A stretch of 7,992 nt of DNA from Synergistaceae bacterium (GTDB lineage: Bacteria; Synergistota; Synergistia; Synergistales; Aminobacteriaceae): contig JAFSLR010000049.1 in assembly GCA_017448375.1 (NCBI GenBank), forward strand, positions 1-7,992. Reading direction: 5' to 3'. Position 1 is the stretch's first letter, and every line of letters begins with the position of its first letter. The position numbers and the translations under genes were made by a program. Below are positions 1-6,294 of the stretch, piece after piece. The notes under the pieces were generated by a model. It saw only the letters and a program-made list of their open reading frames with translations. It was not told where the DNA came from and did no database searches.

Positions 1-414
1 CATTAACTCGTAGAACATGTAAAGTGTCAGCAGATTCCCGGCGCACGCAACACCGATTAAGATTCCGAATGTTGAAAGGAAGAATGCGTAAAATCTGTCA
101 ACAGGAGGCCGCCTCCGCAAATATTCAAACGCATAAAGAGTAACTAACGGCCATATGAACGCCACAAGGCACGAAAACGCCCTAGCAGGATAATCCATTC
201 TGAACGCAATAGAAAGACTGTCAGTTATACGCCACAACGTTACAGCTTCACCGTCAGTCAGAATCGCAGCCCCGAAAGTTATTGCTGACGTTATGAATGT
301 CATCACGCCCACGTAAACGTGTCTGTCCTCGAAAAGAGGCCGCCAGAAAAGCGCGAACCCCGTCAATATCGGAAACAGTATCGGTGAAAGTATTAATATT
401 GCTCCGCTCGTCAT
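1..414 (-). CDS. Second NuoL/MrpD-like antiporter subunit, N-terminal part (runs off left edge)
   Basis: This gene starts at an ATG whose last two bases overlap the mrpD stop codon (ATGA junction at 411-414) and stays open to base 1, giving 138 visible residues. The chain is strongly hydrophobic with at least four membrane segments. The stretch FRMDYPARAF (residues 71-80) fits the conserved region before TM3-TM4 of NuoL/MrpA/MrpD proteins. LLTLYMFYELM (128-138) is the TM5 motif, in which Glu136 matches the conserved proton-pathway glutamate. Family knowledge places such subunits in the membrane as half-channel ion translocators. A second NuoL/N-type subunit after mrpD could stand in for the N-terminal pump domain of MrpA, which is not seen elsewhere in the window. 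It could equally be a MrpD paralogue or the start of a hydrogenase or dehydrogenase module. The truncation is caused by the window edge only. Confidence 0.85.
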   Translation of the reverse strand, partial: MTSGAILILSPILFPILTGFALFWRPLFEDRHVYVGVMTFITSAITFGAAILTDGEAVTLWRITDSLSIAFRMDYPARAFSCLVAFIWPLVTLYAFEYLRRRPPVDRFYAFFLSTFGILIGVACAGNLLTLYMFYELM

Positions 415-1916
415 AGTACGTTCACCCCCCGTGTAATCAGCCTCAATAACGGAACGCAGAATAATCCCAGATAGAAATTCAGCGCAAGAAATATCAGCAT
501 TGAGACTTTATATGACATTGTAGGAGCAGGAGCCGTGAAATTCTTTTGAGCGTCCTTGTTGTGTGTTAATACCACTATAACCGCAGGAACGTAATACAGC
601 GCGTTCAACACCGAGCTTGCAGCAAGTGCCGTTAATGCCCATACCACTGTCGAATGGTCGAATGACGCAAGAGTCAGGCTCAGTTTTGACGCAAAGCCCG
701 CAAAGCCAGGAATGCCCATCATTGAACACGCTCCCGCTATGAGTCCTAATCCCGCCCAAATGTTGACGTAGAATGTTCCCATTAAAGCGTGAAGTCCCTT
801 CTTGTGTCCGGCGGCATTGCTGAGTCCTCCGGCTGCCGTGAACAACATCGGCTTAACGCACGCATGAACAATAATATGAAGACATGCCGCTGCGATTCCT
901 GCTATAGTGTTGAGGCCGACTCCCATGAAGATGTAACCTACCTGTGCAACGCTTGACCATGCAATCATACGTTTGACGTTCTTTTGACGGAGAGCGTGAA
1001 CAGATCCCATAATCATGGCCGTAATTCCGAGAATGAAAATCACCGTGTCCATTCTCAGAACGTGAATCACATCAAGACCGTATACCCTGTAGAATATCTT
1101 TATGATTGTGAATATATGACCCTTCAGAACGAGTCCCGATAAGATTGCGCTTGAGGCGTTTGTTGACGAGCCGTGAGCGTCAGGAAGCCATGAAGCAAAT
1201 GGATATAACGCACTCTTTATCGCAAGACCCGCAGTAATCAAAGCTAATGAGACTGTCAGAGGCATCATGTATCTTTTTGTTGCAACAAGCTCGCCTATTG
1301 CACGGTGCATATTCTGCATTAAAAGATGTCCCGTCAAATCGTATAACAGGCATATAGCTATCATCACTAGTCCCGAACCTACGAGGCTCATAACGAGGTA
1401 ACGCAATGCAGCCCGTACAGTTTCGGCACTCTCTTTAACCGCAACAATCGCACACGCTGCTATAGTGTTAATCTCAATGAATACATACGCGGTGAAAAGG
1501 TCATTGGTATATGTCAATGCCAAAAGTGAAGCCGTCAAAAGATTAACGAGTACGCAGAAAATATTACGGCGTTTCGGTGCTATGTCTTCAGCGGTTGATG
1601 AGAAGTTCCCCGTCAATGATAACAGCATTGCCACACAGAATACTAACGACAATACAGCCTCAAGAGGCCCTGCGCGTAATTCGTTCCCCCAAGGAGCCGG
1701 AAAATGTCCCATCGCAAAGTTGAAGCTCTGAGTCTGTCCTCCAGCCGTCAATGCGTAAAGCAAATATGCCGACATTAAACCGACAAATCCGACCGCAAAG
1801 CACGATAATTTTTCGGGGATTCTGTTTCTGTTCGGCAATAACGGGGTAATAATCGCCGAAATCATCATTACGAAAATACTTGCGAACGGGATATTATATG
1901 CAAACATTCCAATCAT
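411..1916 (-). CDS. mrpD: Mrp/Mnh cation/proton antiporter subunit D
   Basis: A 501-residue polytopic membrane protein, close to the usual MrpD length of about 490-500, homologous to NuoN/NuoL. It should carry one of the proton or cation half-channels of the complex. Conserved charged positions are visible: Glu148 in the TM5 motif YVFIEINTI, Lys234 in LAIKSALYPF (TM7), Lys265 in LVLKGHIF (TM8), His351 and Lys355 in HACVKPMLF, and Lys411 in GFAGFASKLSL (TM12). The signature after TM7 reads WLPDAHGSSTNASSAILSG, where most relatives have Ala-Pro instead of Thr-Asn after the Ser. The family identity is secure, although assignment to D rather than the related A subunit rests on length and on the position directly after mrpC. 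The ATG overlaps the mrpC stop by 4 bp (ATGA), and the end overlaps the next subunit in the same way, so translation is probably coupled on both sides. Confidence 0.93.
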   Translation of the reverse strand: MIGMFAYNIPFASIFVMMISAIITPLLPNRNRIPEKLSCFAVGFVGLMSAYLLYALTAGGQTQSFNFAMGHFPAPWGNELRAGPLEAVLSLVFCVAMLLSLTGNFSSTAEDIAPKRRNIFCVLVNLLTASLLALTYTNDLFTAYVFIEINTIAACAIVAVKESAETVRAALRYLVMSLVGSGLVMIAICLLYDLTGHLLMQNMHRAIGELVATKRYMMPLTVSLALITAGLAIKSALYPFASWLPDAHGSSTNASSAILSGLVLKGHIFTIIKIFYRVYGLDVIHVLRMDTVIFILGITAMIMGSVHALRQKNVKRMIAWSSVAQVGYIFMGVGLNTIAGIAAACLHIIVHACVKPMLFTAAGGLSNAAGHKKGLHALMGTFYVNIWAGLGLIAGACSMMGIPGFAGFASKLSLTLASFDHSTVVWALTALAASSVLNALYYVPAVIVVLTHNKDAQKNFTAPAPTMSYKVSMLIFLALNFYLGLFCVPLLRLITRGVNVL

Positions 1917-2347
1917 GCAAGCACTTCCTCTTCTGCCTCGTCAATTCTGGCCTCAATATCTTTCTGTTCTTCCGTCATTTTCATTAGTGCCTCGTCAATA
2001 TTAAGAGTCCCGTAGCTCTCATAAAGTTTCAGAGTCAAAGCTAATGCAAACGCCGTAACGCTGACGCTGACAACAATCCCAGTCAAAACTAAACCTGCCG
2101 GGACAGGATTAACGTATATAGATGACGAATTGAGCCAGCCTCCTGAGCCGTTCTCAATAAGAATCGGTGCTGCTCTTCCTTCAACGTAACCTTTTGCCGC
2201 GAGGAAGAGATATACAGCCGTATCCATAATGTTAAGACCGATAATTTTCTTGATGAGATTCCGCTGTAACAGTAAGTTAGTCAGCCCTATACCTGATAGG
2301 ATTACTGCGGCGGCCTCATAGTGATTAAGGAGTAATTTTTCGAGCAT
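1913..2347 (-). CDS. mrpC: Mrp/Mnh cation/proton antiporter subunit C (NuoK-like)
   Basis: A 144-residue protein with three predicted membrane helices (about residues 11-28, 33-52 and 84-108), as in MrpC/MnhC and NuoK. The block NPVPAGLVLTGIVV (80-93) aligns with the canonical DPLPQALVLTAIVI. The first part, with LLLQRNLIKKIIGLNI (25-40), matches the loop between TM1 and TM2. The end GTLNID (113-118) also fits. Most MrpC proteins stop soon after this point; here a charged, mostly acidic tail of about 25 residues follows, predicted helical and cytoplasmic, whose role is unknown. The ATG shares one base with the stop codon of the MbhE-MrpB fusion (TAATG), preceded by a G-rich ribosome binding site, and the stop overlaps mrpD by 4 bp. 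It is a membrane scaffold subunit next to MrpD in known structures. Confidence 0.92.
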   Translation of the reverse strand: MLEKLLLNHYEAAAVILSGIGLTNLLLQRNLIKKIIGLNIMDTAVYLFLAAKGYVEGRAAPILIENGSGGWLNSSSIYVNPVPAGLVLTGIVVSVSVTAFALALTLKLYESYGTLNIDEALMKMTEEQKDIEARIDEAEEEVLA

Positions 2348-3303
2348 TATATATCCCCCTCGCTGAACAAGGCATAAAACCCGTAAAGAGTTCCGGCAAC
2401 GATTAAGCCAACGCAGATATTGAGGGGCAATATTAAGCCTCCGCTGAGAATGTCGCCGATTGTGCCTTTAGGTATGATTGAATGAATGTGATTTGCGCCC
2501 GTGAAGAATGAATAGCCTTTTGAGAGAGCGTAAATCATTAGGGCAGTTGAGCTTGAGACTATGAATGTCCGCTCGCTGAAGAAGTCGTGAACACGTCCGA
2601 AACCGTAAGCATTTGCCGCGAGAATTAATGCAGTGCTGAGGATTGCGCCCCCCGAAAAGCCTCCGCCGGGCGATAAGTGTCCGTTGATGACGACGACGCA
2701 GCCCATCATGAGAATAGCGGGTATTGAGAGGGTTGCGACTCCGCGAAGTATTGTGTCGTTCTTGCTGAATGCGTGATGATGCCTTAGAGGGGACTCGCCG
2801 TCATCGGGCTTGTTGCTCCGTGAAGCTCCCAGTAACATTAGGACGCTCACTGCTGCGGTGAAGAGTACAGCCGACTCGCCGAATGTGTCGAACGCCCTGT
2901 AATCGAGAATGAGTCCCGCTACGATATTCTGAGCTCCTGTCTCGTGTCCTCCGTGTTCAACGTAACGCCGGATTACTTCGTTGTTGGCGGGGTTGCGTTC
3001 ATGGCCGAACGGGGGAAGCTCCGCGACTGTCGCAAGCAATAATGAGACGATGACAACGCATGTTAAGACGCTGAGTCCGGCGTAAAGCACCGAGAACAAA
3101 TGAAGGCCGTGAATTTCGAGCCACTGGTTATAGCGTTCCTTGAGGGTTGCCTCGTGGAAACGGGAATATTTGTCGCGGGGTTTCTGGGTGAAGGGTAAGT
3201 CGGGGGGAGGTTCAGGGGGGATGACTTCGTTTTCGGGGCGAGGGCCGATTCCCATTACCCAGTTGAAGAAAGTTTGCCATATTGCGCGTAATTCTTCGTT
3301 CAA
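2347..3303 (-). CDS. mrpB: MbhE (MrpA C-terminal segment)-MrpB fusion protein
   Basis: A 318-residue protein with three parts. Residues 1-65 are soluble and include a proline-rich stretch (about 21-42). Residues 66-160 hold two membrane helices around the motif NIVAGLILDYRAFDTFGE (126-143), which is the MbhE segment normally at the very C-terminus of MrpA. Residues 184-318 form a complete MrpB/MnhB domain with four likely helices and the signature NGHLSPGGGFSGG (207-219). A fusion of MrpA tail and MrpB is known from non-Bacillus Mrp modules. The start is TTG at 3303: there is a strong Shine-Dalgarno AAAGGAGA nine bases upstream, and the TTG overlaps the stop of the preceding 71-codon gene (TTGA). 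The first in-frame ATG is only at codon 17. The end shares one base with mrpC. It probably links the MrpA-like pump to the B-C-D part of the complex in the membrane. Confidence 0.9.
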   Translation of the reverse strand: MNEELRAIWQTFFNWVMGIGPRPENEVIPPEPPPDLPFTQKPRDKYSRFHEATLKERYNQWLEIHGLHLFSVLYAGLSVLTCVVIVSLLLATVAELPPFGHERNPANNEVIRRYVEHGGHETGAQNIVAGLILDYRAFDTFGESAVLFTAAVSVLMLLGASRSNKPDDGESPLRHHHAFSKNDTILRGVATLSIPAILMMGCVVVINGHLSPGGGFSGGAILSTALILAANAYGFGRVHDFFSERTFIVSSSTALMIYALSKGYSFFTGANHIHSIIPKGTIGDILSGGLILPLNICVGLIVAGTLYGFYALFSEGDI

Positions 3304-3515
3304 GATTGTGATTCTCCTTTCGTGTGTAGATTATTCTGTCTTTCGGTTGCAAGTTCTGCGCGTATTTCCTTGACCAGTGCTACAACATCATCTTCCGTGT
3401 ATAGTCCTGCGCGTTCGGCTTCACCTTCCATAGCTTTCTGGAGTTCCCTTAAAGCAGTTATGAACTCTGGAGTTCTCGTTATGATTCCAATGTTGTCGGC
3501 GTTACGTTCTACCAT
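3300..3515 (-). CDS. Small unknown protein, antitoxin-like helical fold (71 aa)
   Basis: A short, charged, mostly helical soluble protein without membrane segment or signal peptide. The core is ALRELQKAMEGEAERAG (21-37) followed by LYTEDDVVALVKEIRAEL (38-55). This pattern reminds me of small proteins annotated as antitoxin halves of type II toxin-antitoxin pairs, but this is recollection, and no toxin gene is adjacent. The gene is credible because it overlaps the Sel1 gene by 7 bp upstream and the MbhE-MrpB start by 4 bp downstream, and there is no other way to bridge the operon. Its own ribosome binding site is weak, so translation may depend on ribosomes ending the Sel1 gene. Its 3' end carries the Shine-Dalgarno of the next gene. 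Alternative explanations are an assembly factor for the antiporter, or a remnant of an inserted cassette. Function unknown. Confidence 0.75.
   Translation of the reverse strand: MVERNADNIGIITRTPEFITALRELQKAMEGEAERAGLYTEDDVVALVKEIRAELATERQNNLHTKGESQS
3313..3320 (-). promoter_or_regulatory. Ribosome binding site of the MbhE-MrpB gene (decides a TTG start)
   Basis: On the minus strand AAAGGAGA lies nine bases before TTG at 3303, inside the last codons of the 71-residue gene. It is among the best Shine-Dalgarno sites of the operon. It justifies TTG over the ATG at codon 17, and lets the antiporter subunit be translated even if the small gene upstream is poorly translated. Confidence 0.75.
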
Positions 3516-4777
3516 GATTCGCCGAGTTGTCTTAATACGTCCATAGCGTCAGAGTCACCTTGTTGTGCTGCCTTACGAAACCATTTAATAGCTTCAGATT
3601 GATCTCGTGCATCTGCCTTCTGGTCTCTCCTTGCAGTAAGGATACGAGCAAATACATTGTTGTAGTACATAAAGCCAAGACCCGTTTGTGCCTTAGCAAG
3701 TCCCTGTTCAGCCGCTTTACGAAGCCATTTTTCAGCCTCTACACTATCTTTCATAACTCCATCTCCAACATGGTAAATAATTCCAAGATAGAATTGTGCT
3801 TCAGCGTGTCCCTGTTCAGCTGCTTTGCGAAACCACTTTTCGGCCTCTAAGCTATCCTTACTCATCCCCTCGCAGTTATAGTACACCATTCCTAGATTGT
3901 TTTGTGCTTCGGCATTGCCCTGTTGAGCAGCTTTTCTGTACCATCTTAAGGCTTCAGAATAATTCTGCCTTATACCAATTCCATTCTTGTACATACTCCC
4001 AAGACTGTTTTGTGCAGGAGCATATCCCTGATTAGCCGCTTTCGTCCACCAAATGAAAGCTTCGGAATAATCCTGATGTGCTAGAGCGTACATGCCTCCC
4101 AACTCATATTGTGTATGAGCATCTCCATTTTCAGCGTACTTGCGCCACCATTTGAGAGCTTCCGAGAGATTCTGTTCTACTCCCAAACCGTATTCGTACA
4201 TATACCTTAAACTTAATTGTGCCTTAGAATATCCCTGTTCAGCAGATTTTTGATACCATCTGAAGGCCTCTGCTTCATTAAGTTGCACTCCATAACCATG
4301 AAAGTACATATCACCAAGACTATTTTGCGCTTGAGCATGTCCACGTTCAGCTGCTTTTCTCAACCATTTTGCCGCTTCCGAATAATCCTGCCTTACTCCC
4401 TCTCCATTAACGTACATAGTCGCAAGAGCAAATTGCGCCGAAGTGAAGCCCTGTTCAGCAGCTTTGCTATACCATTTCATAGCTTCAGCATAATTTTGCA
4501 GAGTCCCTATACCTTCATGATATGCACACCCTAGTGCAAGCTGAGCCGGAGCATATCCCTTATTCGCAGAACCAAGCCACCACCTGATAGCCTCTGCATA
4601 GTCTTTTTTGACGTTATACCCTCCGTAGTACATAAAGCCTATGTTGTAATGTGCTTCAGCGTCTACATTCCTTGCTTTTTCCCGAAGTGCGTCCATTGAA
4701 GTACTGGCAAGATATTTCCTTGCAACTTCCCAAGCCCAATCAAGAATTTTTCCAGCTTCCAAATCAATATGAAACAT
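3509..4777 (-). CDS. Sel1-like repeat (TPR-type) protein inside the Mrp operon
   Basis: A 422-residue soluble protein made almost entirely of ten Sel1-like repeats (SLR, TPR superfamily) after a 39-residue N-terminal helix region. Units begin near residues 40, 76, 112, 148, 184, 220, 253, 289, 325 and 361. Nearly all are 36 residues long, with the pattern AxAQxxLGxMYxxGxGV followed by A..W..KAAeqG. Unit 6 is three residues short and has lost its GxGV turn; unit 10 carries about 12 extra residues, rich in Arg, Asp and Ala. No signal peptide or lipobox is visible, so a cytoplasmic location is likely. The family is known for protein-protein binding and complex assembly. ATG at 4777 has a GGTGAT ribosome binding site nine bases upstream. 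The gene begins 37 bp after the MbhD-like gene and its TAG stop overlaps the next gene, so it belongs to the operon. Hand counts of single rows give about 33-47% GC, lower than many neighbouring rows. Specific partner unknown. Confidence 0.9.
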   Translation of the reverse strand: MFHIDLEAGKILDWAWEVARKYLASTSMDALREKARNVDAEAHYNIGFMYYGGYNVKKDYAEAIRWWLGSANKGYAPAQLALGCAYHEGIGTLQNYAEAMKWYSKAAEQGFTSAQFALATMYVNGEGVRQDYSEAAKWLRKAAERGHAQAQNSLGDMYFHGYGVQLNEAEAFRWYQKSAEQGYSKAQLSLRYMYEYGLGVEQNLSEALKWWRKYAENGDAHTQYELGGMYALAHQDYSEAFIWWTKAANQGYAPAQNSLGSMYKNGIGIRQNYSEALRWYRKAAQQGNAEAQNNLGMVYYNCEGMSKDSLEAEKWFRKAAEQGHAEAQFYLGIIYHVGDGVMKDSVEAEKWLRKAAEQGLAKAQTGLGFMYYNNVFARILTARRDQKADARDQSEAIKWFRKAAQQGDSDAMDVLRQLGESW

Positions 4778-4814
4778 TTAGTTATTATCACCCCTATTAT
4801 TTTATTTCCTGCTG

Positions 4815-5072
4815 TTATTTCTCCCCTTCGTCCTTATGTCCCATACGCCCAATCTTACGCAATGCCAGAAAGAACAGCACGCTAGTTACCCCAGCACCTA
4901 CAGCCGCCTCCGTAATCGCTAAATCCGGCGACCTCAGCAATACCCATATCACCGCCATAACGAGGCTGTAACTCATGAAGATTATTACCGAGTTCAAGAG
5001 GTTCTTTGAGATCGACACCGCAACCGCACACACTATCAGAAACACAAGCAAAAGCCACTCAATTATTATCAT
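4815..5072 (-). CDS. Stand-alone DUF4040 / MbhD-like subunit (MrpA segment)
   Basis: An 85-residue membrane protein with three likely helices (about 3-20, 24-46 and 54-72) and the diagnostic DUF4040 motif RSPDLAITEAAVGAG (47-61), including Asp50 and Glu55. In Bacillus-type systems this segment lies within the C-terminal part of MrpA. In Mbh-type complexes it is a separate gene, mbhD, as here. The acidic residues of this segment are thought to belong to the ion path between the MrpA and B-C-D parts. The ATG overlaps the mrpG stop by 4 bp (ATGA). The next antiporter piece, MbhE, would normally follow directly; here it comes about 1.5 kb later, after the Sel1 and 71-residue genes. Length agrees with MbhD proteins, so it is complete and not a broken MrpA. 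Confidence 0.9.
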   Translation of the reverse strand: MIIIEWLLLVFLIVCAVAVSISKNLLNSVIIFMSYSLVMAVIWVLLRSPDLAITEAAVGAGVTSVLFFLALRKIGRMGHKDEGEK

Positions 5073-5416
5073 TTATTCTCACCTTCTTTTGCCGTCTCCC
5101 CTGTCAGGTCAACAAAATCACATATCTGTCCGAGATTCGGATTCGTCTTCACTTCCGCTCGCGCCACCAAATGACTCGCAGCAGGATTGCACAGCCACAG
5201 GAACACTATCACCAGTCCCAATTTCAGCGAAAACACCGTCAGCCCCGAAAGCACTATCAACCCCGACAGCACTAACAGCGCACCTAACGTATCGCATTTC
5301 GCAGCAACGTGAATCCGATTAAGCATCGTTGAGAAACGGAATATCCCTACCGTAGCTATTCCCAGAACAAACAGCCCAGAAACCATCAGCAAGCCCGCTA
5401 TTATCACACGTATCAT
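5069..5416 (-). CDS. mrpG: Mrp/Mnh cation/proton antiporter subunit G
   Basis: A 115-residue protein with three membrane helices, the usual MrpG size. The motif GIFRFSTMLNRIHVAAK (24-40) matches the conserved GilRfpD.y.R.HaatK of the MnhG family, with Arg27, Arg34, His36 and Lys40 retained, although the family's common Asp after Phe is replaced by Ser-Thr. The block NPAASHLVARA (77-87) fits the conserved end of the last helix. The reading frame is open up to 5500, but the extra 28 codons encode a Cys- and Arg-rich stretch unlike the family. The ATG at 5416 forms an ATGA overlap with the mrpF stop and is preceded by purine-rich GAGGA/AAGG, so I chose it. The stop overlaps the MbhD-like gene by 4 bp. 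It is a small structural subunit of the antiporter membrane arm. Confidence 0.93.
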   Translation of the reverse strand: MIRVIIAGLLMVSGLFVLGIATVGIFRFSTMLNRIHVAAKCDTLGALLVLSGLIVLSGLTVFSLKLGLVIVFLWLCNPAASHLVARAEVKTNPNLGQICDFVDLTGETAKEGENK

Positions 5417-5706
5417 TCCTCTTCGCCTTCTTTCTTCTCGATAACAGAACGCGCAAGCACAACTACCGACAGGAAACTTATTACCGCGTATATCAGGCAT
5501 ATATCCGCCAAATATCCCTCGCCGATTATCAGCGACAATACCGCAATCAACAGGATTATTTTTGTCCCGATTATGTTCGCTGCTATTATCCTGTCAGAAA
5601 ATCTTGGCCCTAATGCCGCCCTCATTAAGCACAGGAATATTGTCGCCGAAAGGAATACAGCACTCCCGATTAACAGTACGTTACGCAAAGTTTCAGTATC
5701 AGGCAT
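5413..5706 (-). CDS. mrpF: Mrp/Mnh cation/proton antiporter subunit F
   Basis: A 97-residue protein with three membrane helices (about 9-30, 43-62 and 65-86). Family features are visible: CLMRAALGPRFSDRIIAANI (26-45), corresponding to the R..rGPt..DRi.a.n signature with Arg29, Gly33-Pro34 and Asp38-Arg39, and YLADICLIYAVISFL (65-79) with the conserved Asp68 in the third helix. The C-terminus is short and very charged (EKKEGEEE). Size agrees with MrpF proteins. The ATG lies 8 bp inside the end of mrpE, and the stop overlaps mrpG by 4 bp, so expression is tied to both neighbours. In Bacillus Mrp, F is required for antiport and for cholate export; the exact substrate of this complex cannot be read from sequence. 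Confidence 0.92.
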   Translation of the reverse strand: MPDTETLRNVLLIGSAVFLSATIFLCLMRAALGPRFSDRIIAANIIGTKIILLIAVLSLIIGEGYLADICLIYAVISFLSVVVLARSVIEKKEGEEE

Positions 5707-6181
5707 TCAATTTACCCTCCATTCCTGCTAGCATTCTCTCGAATATACTCCCTTCGAGACCTTCGGCCATGTCCTTGTTAAGCGCGTGGACAAGAAGATT
5801 ATCTCCCTCAAGCGATACCGTTATTGTCCCAGGCGTTAAGGTGATTGAGTTCGCTAATGCTACTCTCGCTGCCTCCGTCTTTAACGGCGTTCGGAATTTC
5901 ACAAGGCACGGTTCAACATTAATATTCGGCGCAAGCACCCTTCTGATTATTGAGAAATTAGCACGGATTATCTCAAACAGAAGCACTATGATATACATCA
6001 CAATGTAAGGAAGAATTTTCACAGCCTTTAATAAATTTCTGACTGTGAGATTCAAGTGAAGTACTTTCCGTATGAAAACGTCAAGCATGAATGAAATTAA
6101 CGCTCCGGCAATGATAATCTCAAAAGTAATCCTGCCGTTGAAGATTAACCATAATAAGAAGTAAACGAGGCTCAATTCCAA
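5699..6181 (-). CDS. mrpE: Mrp/Mnh cation/proton antiporter subunit E, first gene of the operon
   Basis: A 160-residue protein, the normal length for MrpE (about 158). It has hydrophobic helices near residues 4-15, 19-36 and 57-72, then a cytoplasmic domain with the diagnostic signature NSITLTPGTITVSLEGD (111-127) and VHAL (131-134). No ATG is available at the start. TTG at 6181 follows GGGAGGT with a short gap, and a second TTG two codons later has a gap of 11 bases after GGAGG, so either may be used. The gene is preceded by a predicted extended -10 promoter and overlaps mrpF by 8 bp. Being first in the operon, before F and G, it gives the order E-F-G-MbhD, typical of Mbh-like antiporter modules and different from Bacillus, where E, F and G come last. 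Confidence 0.93.
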   Translation of the reverse strand: MELSLVYFLLWLIFNGRITFEIIIAGALISFMLDVFIRKVLHLNLTVRNLLKAVKILPYIVMYIIVLLFEIIRANFSIIRRVLAPNINVEPCLVKFRTPLKTEAARVALANSITLTPGTITVSLEGDNLLVHALNKDMAEGLEGSIFERMLAGMEGKLNA

Positions 6182-6185
6182 TTTT

Positions 6186-6192
6186 ACCTCCC
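6186..6192 (-). promoter_or_regulatory. Ribosome binding site of mrpE (decides a TTG start)
   Basis: On the minus strand the sequence reads GGGAGGT, four bases before TTG at 6181 and ten before a second TTG at 6175. No in-frame ATG lies near. A strong Shine-Dalgarno at this position supports a TTG start for the first antiporter gene. Confidence 0.75.
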
Positions 6193-6228
6193 AACGTTAA
6201 ATGAATTATCTTGAAATGTGATTGATAC

Positions 6229-6257
6229 CTGAAATTTTAGCATAGCACGTGTAAAAT
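6229..6257 (+). promoter_or_regulatory. Predicted promoter of the ACT-domain gene
   Basis: CTGAAA (6229-6234) as -35 and TAAAAT (6252-6257) as -10 are separated by 17 bp. The start of transcription would be near 6264, followed by the Shine-Dalgarno GAAAGGGG at 6275-6282 and the ATG at 6295. The element overlaps the leftward Mrp promoter completely. Confidence 0.5.
6234..6242 (-). promoter_or_regulatory. Predicted extended -10 promoter of the Mrp operon
   Basis: The minus strand reads TGCTAAAAT, an extended -10 (TGn plus TAAAAT, five of six to the consensus). A good -35 at 16-18 bp is not visible; TTGCGT is present but 20 bp away. The expected start of transcription is near 6227, leaving a leader of roughly 45 bases before mrpE. 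It is the only convincing promoter seen for the operon. Confidence 0.55.
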
Positions 6258-6294
6258 TAACGCAACAAATTAATGAAAGGGGATTAAATTTTCC

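Noticed and set aside
1465..1731. Plus-strand open frame inside mrpD
   Set aside because: It lies antisense to a well conserved membrane protein and shows no family motif; it is a shadow frame.
3560..4534. Several plus-strand open frames with repeated Phe/Ser/Cys-rich sequence
   Set aside because: They are antisense readings of the Sel1 repeats, and their apparent repetition only mirrors the 108-bp period of the real gene.
3560..4660. Regular DNA repeats that might suggest a CRISPR or satellite array
   Set aside because: The 108-bp period is coding, imperfect and without spacers; it reflects 36-residue protein repeats.
4778..4814. Possible internal promoter (TAAAAT) or terminator before the Sel1 gene
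   Set aside because: The gap is AT-rich, but no -35 box at proper distance and no hairpin with a T-run could be found.
4975..5322. Plus-strand open frames opposite mrpG and the MbhD-like gene
   Set aside because: They are low-complexity Ser/Pro/Thr translations antisense to recognised subunits; no ribosome binding site or homology pattern was seen.
5417..5500. Longer mrpG with 28 extra N-terminal codons
   Set aside because: The extra part is the shadow of mrpF in another frame, rich in Cys and Arg and unlike MrpG. ATG 5416 forms the usual ATGA overlap.
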